From positions 1 to 38,285 of the IMG/VR virus record IMGVR_UViG_3300010399_000058: a stretch of 38,285 nt of DNA. The stretch is one strand, 5' to 3'. A program made the position numbers and the translations under genes. The stretch comes from a virus. The number at the start of each line of letters is the position of its first letter. Within the stretch, counting starts at the first letter, position 1. The notes below the pieces were generated by a model. It was not told where the DNA came from and ran no database searches. It saw only the letters and a program-made list of their open reading frames with translations. Shown piece after piece: positions 38,272 to 38,285 of the stretch.

Positions 38272-38285
38272 GACACCGTGCTGTA

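Noticed and set aside
1-38285. CRISPR array, insertion sequence or integrase/attachment site
   Set aside because: No regularly spaced direct repeats with unique spacers, no transposase or recombinase motif, and no terminal inverted repeats around a mobile gene were found.

Overview
The window is a piece of a tailed double-stranded DNA phage genome, most likely a podovirus. It has a small and a large terminase subunit, a portal, a scaffold, a capsid protein, a head-tail adaptor, tail-fibre proteins and a set of large 'internal virion' type proteins, but no tape-measure, sheath or tube genes. No host-like chromosomal genes, tRNA, rRNA, CRISPR array, integrase, phage RNA polymerase, holin or endolysin can be recognised, and the left end cuts through a gene, so the genome continues outside. 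The host cannot be named from the sequence.

Layout. Bases 1-10,660 hold rightward genes for DNA metabolism: small unknown proteins, a Cas4/RecB-type nuclease with four cysteines, a Sak4-like RecA-fold ATPase, a probable ssDNA-binding protein, a RecD/Dda-type SF1 helicase, a family A DNA polymerase with an N-terminal uracil-DNA-glycosylase-like domain, a DPPY DNA methyltransferase and a DUF3987-like P-loop ATPase. A 38-codon fragment of an AP2 DNA-binding domain lies just before the polymerase. Bases 10,661-10,851 are a short convergent spacer. From 37,532 down to 10,852 runs one leftward, tightly packed virion operon. Most junctions are 1-4 nt stop/start overlaps (TGATG, ATGA, GTGA, TAATG). 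Its order is three small or proline-rich proteins, TerS, a small protein, TerL, a 54-residue membrane protein, portal, scaffold, a capsid-like protein, connectors, a fibre and lectin/SPRY cassette, a nozzle-like protein, a second fibre with an endosialidase-type chaperone, two GNAT acetyltransferases interleaved with internal proteins, and a 1396-residue protein.

Control region. Bases 37,533-38,285 have no credible gene but are highly structured. A tract of almost perfect purine-pyrimidine alternation is filled with GTATACACA-type repeats. It is flanked by two copies of a degenerate 33-bp element in inverted, outward-facing orientation. This looks like a divergent promoter pair and/or a replication origin. 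The left copy points into the late operon and the right copy points out of the window. If the genome is circular or circularly permuted, the rightward transcripts could lead round to the early genes at the window start (inference).

Genome-wide signal. A 16-bp palindrome, GTCAACACGTGTTGAC, occurs eight times (three perfect, five with one or two mismatches) across the whole window. One copy is intergenic. Six of the seven coding copies are read in the same frame, giving Ser-Thr-Arg-Val-Asp or a close variant in otherwise unrelated proteins. This points to selection on the DNA site itself, for example a phage operator, a partition or packaging mark, or a modification target, and it is the most distinctive unexplained feature of the window.
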